Position numbers and translations under genes: made by a program. Shown here in pieces: positions 20,457 to 28,647 of a stretch of 32,221 nucleotides of DNA. The stretch is from Nitrospirota bacterium (GTDB lineage: Bacteria > Nitrospirota > Nitrospiria > JACQBZ01). How positions within the stretch are numbered: the stretch's first letter is position 1; each line of letters begins with the position of its first letter. Below the pieces are notes generated by a model. It ran no database searches. It was not told where the DNA came from and worked only from the letters and a program-made list of their open reading frames with translations. The stretch spans positions 1 through 32,221 of the forward strand of contig JACQBZ010000061.1 of NCBI GenBank assembly GCA_016194285.1. Direction: 5' to 3'.

Positions 20457-20476
20457 TTTGGGATTTTATTCCCAAA
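20457..20476. repeat. Inverted repeat TTTGGGA-N6-TCCCAAA spanning the -10 (candidate operator)
   Basis: TTTGGGATTTTATTCCCAAA; 7-bp perfect arms. Confidence 0.6.
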
Positions 20477-20492
20477 TTTATATTGTTGTCAA
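20463..20492 (-). promoter_or_regulatory. Promoter of the DUF6502-like gene, predicted leaderless
   Basis: Minus strand TTGACA (20492-20487)-N18-TAAAAT (20468-20463). ATG begins at 20455, about 8 nt after the -10; no SD. Confidence 0.55.
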
Positions 20493-20569
20493 CAGTTTTT
20501 TATTTGATTTCCAATAAAAATATTTAATTATTGGTGTTCGGATGACAGGGTGGAAAAGTAGGAAAATTA

Positions 20570-21310
20570 TTACCAGCGTTCCGACCGGATCAAAGGGTAA
20601 GAAACGCCCAGAGCCGTGAGGGTTTGGGCACAATCCTTGATCATTCGGTCCGGTCCGCAGAGATAGTATAATGTCCCGACCGGCCCCAGGTGGTCTCGGA
20701 GAAAGGCCTCGTCAAACCGGCCGACGCGGCCGGTCCAGGGTGTTGGGTCCGGACGCGTGACCGTATAGATGCAGTGAAAATTGCTAAAGTGGTCCATCGC
20801 CGCGTCGAATTCCGGCTTGAACGCGAAGTCCGCGGGTGTTCTGGCGCTATAGAGAAGGGTGACCCGCACCGGCAGTCCTTTGGCCAGGATATACCGGATC
20901 ATGCTGCGGTAGGGGGCGATTCCGATCCCGCCGGCGATCAGAACTAATTCGTCGCTCTCGCTTTCCGTGAACACAAAGTTTCCCTCCGGCCCTTTGACGT
21001 TCAAGATATCACCTACCTTGACGGTGTCATGGAGCCAGGGAGTGAGGCGGCCTTCCGGATACCGTTTGGCCGCGATCTCGATGAAATCTTCTTCGGTGGG
21101 CGAGGACGATAACGAGAAGGCGCGATTCGCCGTTCCCATCCGGTTTCGTTTCGGATTCCAGACCTCGGCCGTGATGATAACGAACTGGCCGGGACGGAAC
21201 GGGAAGGGCTTGTTCGATCCCAGATCAAATCGGAACGATTTGATCTCCGGCGTCTCTTGCCGGATCTCGCTGATGACAAGGTTCATCTGTTTTTGATCGC
21301 GCGCCGCCAT
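20570..21310 (-). CDS. FAD/NAD(P)-binding ferredoxin reductase-type oxidoreductase
   Basis: FRPGQFVIIT; NRAFSLSSSPTEED; VKGPEGNFVF; LVLIAGGIGIAPYRSMIRYIL; LYYLCGPDRMIKD. Confidence 0.9.
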   Translation of the reverse strand: MAARDQKQMNLVISEIRQETPEIKSFRFDLGSNKPFPFRPGQFVIITAEVWNPKRNRMGTANRAFSLSSSPTEEDFIEIAAKRYPEGRLTPWLHDTVKVGDILNVKGPEGNFVFTESESDELVLIAGGIGIAPYRSMIRYILAKGLPVRVTLLYSARTPADFAFKPEFDAAMDHFSNFHCIYTVTRPDPTPWTGRVGRFDEAFLRDHLGPVGTLYYLCGPDRMIKDCAQTLTALGVSYPLIRSERW

Positions 21311-21489
21311 GGTGAACTTATCTTACCCCGGTCCTGCTGCGATGCGCAACTTTATCGGTGTTTGTTCCCTCGCCGACTTCTTCCCCCCAACGGCGTCGGC
21401 TTTTTGTTAATTCATTGAATTATAGGGCACTTTTTTTCGCCTCTTGCCACTGGACTATAAACATGATACCGTGAAAGCGAACAACGCCG

Positions 21490-22011
21490 ATGCGCATCGC
21501 CGTCATCCTACTCAGTCTGATCGTACCCTCCATTGCCGCGGCAGGGCCGGCCTTGCCCAACGGCTACGATCGGGCCGGTTGGGGTATTACCGTGGCCGAG
21601 CTTCAGAAGCAGGTCGAGATCGAGCGGGCCGAGATGACGGATGAGTTCGGGTATGCGGAGCACCTGGAAGAGGACCCGGACGTCTATTTTCGGATGACAC
21701 CGAAGCACGAGCGGGTTGAGTATTATTTCTATCAGGGCCGTCTCTACAAGGTTTTTATTATCTATGACCGCGTTTATTTCCATACGCGGTTTTATGAAGA
21801 CTTGGTCGAGGAAATAAAGAAAAGCTTCGGGGAGCCTCACGAGATTTATCAGGAAGATTTTTTCGGGCTGCCCATCCGACATACGCGATGGGAAGATGCC
21901 ACTTCTATTTTAGATCTCCGCAAGGGGGCCGGTTTCATCTATCAAGTCCGGATCGACAAGGCGGCGAATCGGAACAAGGCGAAAGCCCAAACCAAGAAAA
22001 AAAGTATTTAA
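21490..22011 (+). CDS. Hypothetical exported protein
   Basis: Signal peptide MRIAVILLSLIVPSIAAAGPA; coherent 173-aa coding ORF followed by a same-strand gene. Confidence 0.7.
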   Translation: MRIAVILLSLIVPSIAAAGPALPNGYDRAGWGITVAELQKQVEIERAEMTDEFGYAEHLEEDPDVYFRMTPKHERVEYYFYQGRLYKVFIIYDRVYFHTRFYEDLVEEIKKSFGEPHEIYQEDFFGLPIRHTRWEDATSILDLRKGAGFIYQVRIDKAANRNKAKAQTKKKSI

Positions 22012-22033
22012 CGAGACTCAAGGGATTGAAACG

Positions 22034-23092
22034 ATGGATTTATTCAAGGTCATGGCCAAGGAAGGTCACGAGCAACTGATCGTTTTCACCGATCCTGAAA
22101 CCGGTTTAAAGGCGATTATTTCGATCCACAGCACGCTGCTCGGTCCTGCTCTGGGCGGCTGCCGGTTCTGGTCCTACAAGACGTTTGAGGAGGCGGCCAC
22201 CGATGCGCTTCGGCTTTCGAAAACGATGACCTACAAGGCCGCGATCAGCGGGCTGAACTTAGGCGGCGGCAAGTCGGTGATCTGTGCGGGGCCACAAGAG
22301 AAAACGCCGGCATTGCTCCGAGCGTTCGGTCGATCGGTCGATTCCCTGGCCGGTCTGTATGTAACGGCTCAGGACGTGGGAATGACGCTGTCCGATCTGG
22401 AGACGATCCGCGAAGTGACGCGGTACGCCGCGGGGATCCCCGAACAAAAAGGCGGGAGCGGCGATCCGTCTTCCATGACGGCCCGGGGCGTGGTGTACGG
22501 GATGCGGTACTGTCTGAAGGAAATATTCGGGTCCGATTCGTTCCGGGATCGAACCGTTGCGGTTCAGGGTCTCGGAAAAGTCGGTCGGCAGTTGGTCGGA
22601 CTGCTTCATCGAGAAGGAGCCCGGTTGATCGTCTCGGATCTGGATGCATCAAGGGTGAAGGCCGTGGTCGCCGAGGTCAAAGCCGAGACGCTGCCGCCGG
22701 CCCGGATCCATACCGCGGTTTGCGATATCTTCGCTCCCTGCGCCATGGGCGGGGTGCTCCATTCGGCCACGATTTCAAAACTCCGTTGCCGGATCGTGGC
22801 CGGCGCGGCGAACAATCCGCTGGCCAGCTGGGCGGATGCGAACCTTCTTCAACGCCGGCGGATCCTTTACGCTCCCGATTATGTCATCAATGCGGGCGGT
22901 CTGATAAACATCGCCTGCGAAACGGAGGGCTATCAGAAGGAAAAGGCGGAGGAGCGCGTGGCCGGAATCGCTGAGAACCTTTCCCGGGTTTTCGCCCGGG
23001 CGAAAGAAGAAAAAATCACGCCGCTGGAAGCCGCCAACCGTCTGGCGGAAGAACGGTTGGCCAAGGCCCGTGCATCGCGATCAGGCGGTTGA
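22034..23092 (+). CDS. Leu/Phe/Val (Glu-family) dehydrogenase
   Basis: LGGCRFW; MTYKAAISGLNLGGGKSVI; VAVQGLGKVGRQLVGLLHREGARLIVSDLD; IVAGAANNPLA; YAPDYVINAGGLINIACE. Confidence 0.94.
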   Translation: MDLFKVMAKEGHEQLIVFTDPETGLKAIISIHSTLLGPALGGCRFWSYKTFEEAATDALRLSKTMTYKAAISGLNLGGGKSVICAGPQEKTPALLRAFGRSVDSLAGLYVTAQDVGMTLSDLETIREVTRYAAGIPEQKGGSGDPSSMTARGVVYGMRYCLKEIFGSDSFRDRTVAVQGLGKVGRQLVGLLHREGARLIVSDLDASRVKAVVAEVKAETLPPARIHTAVCDIFAPCAMGGVLHSATISKLRCRIVAGAANNPLASWADANLLQRRRILYAPDYVINAGGLINIACETEGYQKEKAEERVAGIAENLSRVFARAKEEKITPLEAANRLAEERLAKARASRSGG

Positions 23093-23095
23093 ACG

Positions 23096-23938
23096 ATGTC
23101 GCGGTTCCGTTTGGTTTTCATCGGGCTTGTGCTGCTTCTTTTTTCGGTGGACGCGGTTTCGGCCCGATCGTCCGCCTCGATCATCGCCTTTGATCAAATC
23201 ACTCAACCCAATCAACCGGTCCGATTGGCCGTCCGTTTGGTAACGGGCTGGCTGTCGTTGGTCCATCGGCCCATCAGCGGCGAGCGGATCGAGTTCATGC
23301 TAAAAGATCGATCCCTCGGGCAGACCCTTTCGGGGGGCGACGGCATGGCCGTGAAAAGCTTTGCCCCTTCCACGCCGGGTCTCTATGTCGTCACGGTCCG
23401 CCTGGTTGAGAGCCCGAGGTATGAAGCCGATGCGGCCGAATTATATATCGCCTGTCGTAAAGCCTCCGTTCCGATCCTCCTCGTGGCCCTCTCCTCCGTC
23501 CGGACCCCGGGCCAGCCCCCTCCCATTTCGTTCAATCCAACCCCCTCTTCGGATACGATGCCGGAGGCCGTCAAGGTTCTTTCCGGACTTTCCAAGCGGT
23601 ATCAGCTTTTATATCTTGAGACCGGGGACGAGGCGCTGATCCCGGAGACGAAGGACTGGCTCATTCACCAGGGCTTTCCCCCGGCGCCCCTTTATGTATG
23701 GCCCCTGCCGAACGAGGCGGAACGTCGGACGGAGCGGTTCCTCGAGCGGCTCCAGGAAATCCGTGACGCGGGCTGGACAAACATCTCGGCGGGGATTACC
23801 CGTTCCACAGAAGACGCCGAGGCGCTATCCAGCCTGAAGATCAAGGCGGTTGTTATGGCCGAAGAAGATGACAACGAACCGCTCACGGGGGCGAAGAAGG
23901 TCACGAGTTGGAAGGCCATTCCGTCCGTCTTGAAGTAA
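23096..23938 (+). CDS. Exported protein: Ig-like N-terminus plus LNS2/APP1-type HAD-like domain lacking motif I aspartates
   Basis: Signal peptide; beta-rich QPVRLAVRLVTGWLSLVHRPISGERIEFML..; VPILLVALSSVRTP..MPEAVKVLSGLSKRYQLLYLETGDEALIPETKDWLIHQGFPPAPLYVWPLP follows LNS2/HAD layout. Confidence 0.65.
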   Translation: MSRFRLVFIGLVLLLFSVDAVSARSSASIIAFDQITQPNQPVRLAVRLVTGWLSLVHRPISGERIEFMLKDRSLGQTLSGGDGMAVKSFAPSTPGLYVVTVRLVESPRYEADAAELYIACRKASVPILLVALSSVRTPGQPPPISFNPTPSSDTMPEAVKVLSGLSKRYQLLYLETGDEALIPETKDWLIHQGFPPAPLYVWPLPNEAERRTERFLERLQEIRDAGWTNISAGITRSTEDAEALSSLKIKAVVMAEEDDNEPLTGAKKVTSWKAIPSVLK

Positions 23939-23955
23939 ACGTCTTGTGCAACAGG

Positions 23956-23984
23956 ATGACAGCCGTGGCGGAATGGTGTAAACT
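23956..23984 (+). promoter_or_regulatory. Candidate sigma-70 promoter for fbp
   Basis: ATGACA (23956-23961)-N17-TAAACT (23979-23984); implies a 5'UTR of about 184 nt. Confidence 0.5.
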
Positions 23985-23990
23985 AAGGCC

Positions 23991-24174
23991 CCGTGCCTGC
24001 GATAGGGCTATTTAAAAAGGAAGCGACCGGCTGGGGTGTGACTCAGGCGGAGACCGCGGGAAAAAAAGAAGGCAGCCAACAGGCTTTGCCTGGGGCTGCC
24101 GCGGGGTCTGGGGGTATCGGAGGACCTATCTTGTTTTTGCCGCACGGGCCCCCAGATACGATAGGGAGGAGCCG
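23991..24174 (+). promoter_or_regulatory. Long structured 5' leader of fbp (candidate cis-regulatory RNA)
   Basis: Hairpin GGCAGCC-AA-CAGGC-TTT-GCCTG-G-GGCTGCC (24071-24100); TCTGGGGG/CCCCCAGA (24107-24114 with 24149-24156); CCTATC (24125-24130) can pair with GATAGG at 24001-24006 or 24160-24165. Confidence 0.45.
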
Positions 24175-25209
24175 ATGAACACAAAAGGGATCACGCTCAC
24201 GCGCCACATTCTGCTGGAACAACGGGTCCATCCGTCCGCGACGGGCGAGCTCTCGATGTTGCTGACCCAAATCGGCCTTGTCACCAAGATCATCACTCGG
24301 GCGGTGAGTCGGGCCGGATTGGTGGATATTTTGGGCGTGACCGGTGAAGTCAATGTCCATGGAGAGGAGGTCAAACGGTTGGACGAATACGCCAACCAGA
24401 CCTTCATCAATGTTTTCGGCCACAGCGGACTGGTCTGCACCCTGGTCTCGGAAGAAATGGAAAAACCGAGGCATCTTTCGGAAAATTGTTCCCATGGGAA
24501 ATACACGCTTTTTTTCGATCCCCTTGACGGGTCGTCCAACATCGATGTGAACGGGACGATCGGGACAATTTTTTCGATCCATCACCGGCTGAGCGGCGCT
24601 CAGCACCGGACGGACAAAGAATGGTCCCGGGTCGGGTCGGATCAAGTCGTGGCCGGGTACGTGATCTTCGGCCCGAGCACGGTCTTGGTCTATACCGCCG
24701 GCAACGGCGTGCATGGGTTCACGCTGGATCCTTCCATCGGTGAGTTTCTTCTCTCACACGAGAATATCCGTATTCCGTCCCGGGGGAAGACCTACAGCGT
24801 GAATGAAGGCCATTATCCGTTCTGGCAACCTCATACCCGGGCCTTGGTCGATTATCTGAAGGAGAAAGATCCGACCACCGGCCGGCCCTACTCCTCACGA
24901 TACGTCGGCTCGTTGGTGGCCGATTTTCATCGAACGCTACTTCACGGCGGCATCTTTCTATATCCAAGTGATACCAAGAATCCGCAGGGAAAGCTCCGGC
25001 TCCTCTACGAAGCGGCCCCGCTGGCCTTTGTCGTTGAACAGGCCGGAGGACGTGCCGGCACCGGTCACGAACGAATTCTGGATATCCGTCCCGTCGACCT
25101 TCATCAGAGGGTTCCGCTGATCATCGGCAGTAAGGAAGATGTGATCATGGCAGAAGAATTTTGCGGGGGACGGAAAAAGCGCGTCCGCGAGAAAAGAGAA
25201 AAAACGTAG
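24175..25209 (+). CDS. fbp: Fructose-1,6-bisphosphatase class I
   Basis: HSGLVCTLVSEEMEKP; YTLFFDPLDGSSNIDVNGTIGTIFSIH; SRYVGSLVADFHRTLLHGGIFLYP; GKLRLLYEAAPLAFVVEQAGGRA. Confidence 0.97.
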   Translation: MNTKGITLTRHILLEQRVHPSATGELSMLLTQIGLVTKIITRAVSRAGLVDILGVTGEVNVHGEEVKRLDEYANQTFINVFGHSGLVCTLVSEEMEKPRHLSENCSHGKYTLFFDPLDGSSNIDVNGTIGTIFSIHHRLSGAQHRTDKEWSRVGSDQVVAGYVIFGPSTVLVYTAGNGVHGFTLDPSIGEFLLSHENIRIPSRGKTYSVNEGHYPFWQPHTRALVDYLKEKDPTTGRPYSSRYVGSLVADFHRTLLHGGIFLYPSDTKNPQGKLRLLYEAAPLAFVVEQAGGRAGTGHERILDIRPVDLHQRVPLIIGSKEDVIMAEEFCGGRKKRVREKREKT

Positions 25210-25226
25210 ATCGAACGGGTGCGTCG

Positions 25227-26675
25227 ATGGAAGCTTTTGACCTGGTTGTGATCGGCGCTGGAGCGGGAGGGTTGGTAACCGCAAGCGGTGCGGCGCGCTT
25301 GGGCGCGAAAGTGGCCCTCATCGAACAGGAGCGCCTCGGCGGCGAGTGTCTCTGGACCGGCTGCGTTCCCAGCAAGGCGTTGATCCGGTCGGCGAAGATC
25401 AAACACCTGATGGAGCATGCCGGCTCGTACGGCTTCCGAGATCAGCCGATTCCGGTCGACTTTGCCCGGGTGATGCAGCATATGCGGGATGTGATCATGA
25501 CCATCCAGCCCCACGATGATCCGGACCGGTTCCGAAAGATGGGCGTGGAGGTGATCCAGGGCCGGGCCGCGTTCGCGGGTCACGACCGTCTGGAAGTGAA
25601 CGGACGCATTCTGAAATCGAGACGGTTCTGCATCGCGGTCGGCGCCGATCCGTTCATCCCTCCCATCGAGGGGCTCGACCGCGTTCCTTACATGACCTAC
25701 CTGAACTTCTTCGACCAGTCCCGGCAGCCGGAACATCTCCTGGTGGTGGGCGGGGGCCCCGTCGGATGTGAAATGGGCCAGACCTTTCATCGGCTGGGAA
25801 GCCGTGTCACGATCATCGAGGCGCTGGACCGCATTCTCGATAAAGACGATCGGGAAACCGCCAACCGCCTTCATGAAATCCTGGTGAAGGAAGGGCTGCG
25901 GATCGAGCTGAACGTGAGGGCCGAGAAGGTCGAGCGGCAAGGCGACCGGATCCGACTCCGTTGCGCGCGCGACGGGCAATCCTTCCCGGTCGAAGCGGAT
26001 GCGATGCTCGTTGCGGCGGGAAAACGTCCGCGGGTGGAAGGGCTCGGGTTGGCCGAGGCGGGTGTTGAGTCCGATTCGAAAGGGATCAAGGTGGATCGGT
26101 GCATGCGAACGACCAATCCGAGGATCTTCGCCTGCGGCGACGTGACGGGCGGCTTTCCGTTTACGCATATGGCCGAGTACCAGGCCGGGTTGGTCGTAAC
26201 CAATGCGCTGGTTCCGCTCCTGAGGCGGAAGGCGAATTATGCCGTGGTTCCTTGGTGTACCTTTACCGATCCCGAGCTGGCCCAAGTCGGTCTGACCGAG
26301 CAACAGGCCCAAAGCCAATTTGGCGAGGGCGGTTACCGGGTCTGGCGGTTCCCGGTGGCCGACAACGACCGGCATATTATCGAGGGACAGACGCAAGGAA
26401 CCGTGAAGCTGCTCACGCGGCCGAACGGCCGGATCATCGGCTGCTCGATCTTAAGCGCCGGCGCGGGGGATCTCATCCATGAATTTGCACTGGCGTTGAA
26501 GAAAAAGGGAACGGTGGCCGATATTTCCAGGATGATCCATGTCTATCCGACGCGGGCCCAGGCGAATAAAAGGGCCAGTGACCAATTTTTTGCCGAGAAA
26601 TTCTTCGGGGGTTGGATTCCCAAGGTTCTTTCCTGGTGGTTGAAACGGGTTCGTCCCCGGGAGGACGGAGCTTGA
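25227..26675 (+). CDS. Pyridine nucleotide-disulfide oxidoreductase, mercuric reductase-like
   Basis: FDLVVIGAGAGGLVTASGAARLG; redox motif GGECLWTGCVPSKAL; LLVVGGGPVGCEMGQTFHRLGS; IFACGDVTGG; C-terminal dimerisation domain HVYPTRAQANKRASDQFF. Start MEAFD at 25227. Confidence 0.93.
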   Translation: MEAFDLVVIGAGAGGLVTASGAARLGAKVALIEQERLGGECLWTGCVPSKALIRSAKIKHLMEHAGSYGFRDQPIPVDFARVMQHMRDVIMTIQPHDDPDRFRKMGVEVIQGRAAFAGHDRLEVNGRILKSRRFCIAVGADPFIPPIEGLDRVPYMTYLNFFDQSRQPEHLLVVGGGPVGCEMGQTFHRLGSRVTIIEALDRILDKDDRETANRLHEILVKEGLRIELNVRAEKVERQGDRIRLRCARDGQSFPVEADAMLVAAGKRPRVEGLGLAEAGVESDSKGIKVDRCMRTTNPRIFACGDVTGGFPFTHMAEYQAGLVVTNALVPLLRRKANYAVVPWCTFTDPELAQVGLTEQQAQSQFGEGGYRVWRFPVADNDRHIIEGQTQGTVKLLTRPNGRIIGCSILSAGAGDLIHEFALALKKKGTVADISRMIHVYPTRAQANKRASDQFFAEKFFGGWIPKVLSWWLKRVRPREDGA

Positions 26676-26682
26676 TAAAGGC

Positions 26683-27798
26683 TTATTTCCGGTTGGCCAG
26701 TTTGTAATCGGCCGGCGGTTGGAATAGGCCGTCGGAAGCCGATTGTACCTTCATCACCTTGATCTCCTGGACATAGCCGAAGATCGGTTTCCCTTCCGCC
26801 TCCTTCGCCTTCTCGTCCATCTTTTTTTCAACCGACTTTCCGATCAACCCGCTCACGATTCCGCCGACTCCCCCCGAGAGGTCCATCCCCTTCTCCTCTT
26901 TTTTCTCCGCCTTTTGTTGTTCGCCTCGTCCGCAGGCCTTGGCATCGGCGTACCACTCCAGTTTGGTCGAGATCGGATAACCCTTGATCTTCTCGATCTC
27001 TTTGGCGGCGCGAAGGAGCGACTGTCGTTCCTTCTCCCCCATCGCTCCGAGAAAGTAGGCCGACAGGATGTTCAGCGCCTCTTCTGGAACCACCTTGCCG
27101 AGCGGGGAGTCGGTCATCCCGATCTTTTGAAGATAGGCCCGATGAAACGCCTCCTGAACCTTCAAGACCTCTCGGATTTCGCTATTCTCCGGCGTCGTCC
27201 AGATATTCAGGTTCAAGGTGTTGGTGTCCTTCATCTTTTGAGGATCTTCCATCACGACCAACCAGGTGATCTGATATTCTTCCGCATCGAATCCGTTGAC
27301 GACTCGCTTCTGGCCGGTCGATTTGACAGAAAAATCGTTTTTCGTCAGCACGGTGCTGCAGGTCGATTCCGACCGGTTCGGGCGGTCCGTCTTTTCCTGC
27401 TCAGACCCTTCTGGTTTGGAGAGATCCGGTTGGCCCGGAGGGGGAGGGCAGCCCCCTAAAGGACATTCGGTATAGGTCTTCCCCTTTTTGTCGAGCTGCC
27501 ACAGAAGATTTTTGTCCACCCGCGCGATGCTGGCCGCGGAGGACGGCCCAGACAGATGCTTCATGACGGCCCCGGTGAATTTGAACTCGTGATCCATTCG
27601 CTGCATCTCTTCCCGGGTATTGACCACCTCCGTGCCCTCCGAGGCGAACATGCCTTTAAAACCGAAATTCCTCAAATAGGATTCCATCACGGCCGTCGGG
27701 TGGGTTGGAAACGTTTCCTCGACAACCGGTTTGGAACAGGCGCCGAGTTCCGCTCCCAGGATCAGAACCGAGAATAGTACCAGACCCCATTTTTTCAT
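26683..27798 (-). CDS. Hypothetical lipoprotein (start MKKWG at 27798)
   Basis: Lipobox ..LGAELGACSKPV; contains YTECPLGGCPPPP and a charged linker EQQKAEKKEEKG. Confidence 0.75.
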   Translation of the reverse strand: MKKWGLVLFSVLILGAELGACSKPVVEETFPTHPTAVMESYLRNFGFKGMFASEGTEVVNTREEMQRMDHEFKFTGAVMKHLSGPSSAASIARVDKNLLWQLDKKGKTYTECPLGGCPPPPGQPDLSKPEGSEQEKTDRPNRSESTCSTVLTKNDFSVKSTGQKRVVNGFDAEEYQITWLVVMEDPQKMKDTNTLNLNIWTTPENSEIREVLKVQEAFHRAYLQKIGMTDSPLGKVVPEEALNILSAYFLGAMGEKERQSLLRAAKEIEKIKGYPISTKLEWYADAKACGRGEQQKAEKKEEKGMDLSGGVGGIVSGLIGKSVEKKMDEKAKEAEGKPIFGYVQEIKVMKVQSASDGLFQPPADYKLANRK

Positions 27799-27919
27799 GG
27801 CCACCACCTCCGCCCTTCAGGGCGATCATCTCCGGATGACACAAAACCGGTTGACCGTAAGATCCAATCAGTGATCAAAACCTTCACGCATTTATAGCAG
27901 CCCTGCGACGTGTTGTCAA

Positions 27920-27947
27920 TGACCTTGATTTTTGACCTTGATTTTTG
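27920..27947. repeat. Two tandem copies of 13-bp TGACCTTGATTTT
   Basis: tgaccttgatttt-tgaccttgatttt-tg, read directly. Confidence 0.8.
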
Positions 27948-28012
27948 TGGGCCGGTTTGGGTAGAGTGGGGCAACCCGGAGGTTCTATGAAGATCGGGTT
28001 CTCAAAATAAAG

Positions 28013-28570
28013 ATGCGGCGCGGGGCGGCCCAAACGACTCTCTTCGTGTTAAGCCTTTCTTTGTTGCTCAGTTGTGCATCGGACCGCGATGAGGCGGTCT
28101 CCCTCACATCGGAGGAGCGTCAGAAGATCACGGAACTGGTCCTCTCTGTGGCCGAAGACCCGGAGGAAACCGTTCAGCCGGCGAGGGAAGAGATCTGGGC
28201 CATTCTGAAAAGGCACGGCCCGCCTTCCCGCAGACAACTCGAAGGACTGAGGGCCCAATTTCTGATCATCGGCCGCGGCCACCCCCTCTTTTGGCTGGAT
28301 GCCCGTGAAGCCTTGCAGGGCCACCGCATGGTGAAGAGCCCGGATCGGCTTCGATGGGAAGAAGGGCTTGCCCGGGCCGGATGGCTTTCCGACCCGCAAC
28401 GGGCCCGGTTCGATGACCTCATGAAACAGGTGATTGAAGAAGAGCCGATTCCCTCCAACCACGGGGTGGAAGTTTCGCTGAGCCGGCAGATGGTGGAGGA
28501 AATCGTGAACGGCTGGGATGAACGGGAACTGGAACAGTCCGTGGCCTATCTCCTGACCCCGCCGAATTGA
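28013..28570 (+). CDS. Hypothetical lipoprotein
   Basis: FVLSLSLLLSCASDRDE lipobox; 185-aa coherent ORF. Confidence 0.7.
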   Translation: MRRGAAQTTLFVLSLSLLLSCASDRDEAVSLTSEERQKITELVLSVAEDPEETVQPAREEIWAILKRHGPPSRRQLEGLRAQFLIIGRGHPLFWLDAREALQGHRMVKSPDRLRWEEGLARAGWLSDPQRARFDDLMKQVIEEEPIPSNHGVEVSLSRQMVEEIVNGWDERELEQSVAYLLTPPN

Positions 28571-28599
28571 TGGGCCGCTGAAAGGTCATCGCGGTTTTT

Positions 28600-28627
28600 G
28601 TAGGGGCGTATGGCCATACGCCCCTAC
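28600..28627. repeat. Perfect 28-nt palindrome (REP-like element, possible bidirectional terminator)
   Basis: GTAGGGGCGTATGGCCATACGCCCCTAC equals its own reverse complement; followed by CGGATTTTT; lies between convergent genes. Confidence 0.85.
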
Positions 28628-28647
28628 GGATTTTTAGGGTCCCTGTT

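Noticed and set aside
23991-24174. Attempt to assign the fbp leader to a known class (SRP RNA, 6S RNA, tmRNA, cobalamin, TPP, c-di-GMP, fluoride, yybP-ykoY)
   Set aside because: Characteristic consensus strings for these classes could not be found by eye; left as unclassified.
25104-26396. 430-aa minus-strand ORF opposite the flavoprotein gene
   Set aside because: Antisense shadow ORF. The plus strand encodes a complete disulfide oxidoreductase with all motifs; the antisense product is His/Arg/Pro-rich with no recognisable domain.
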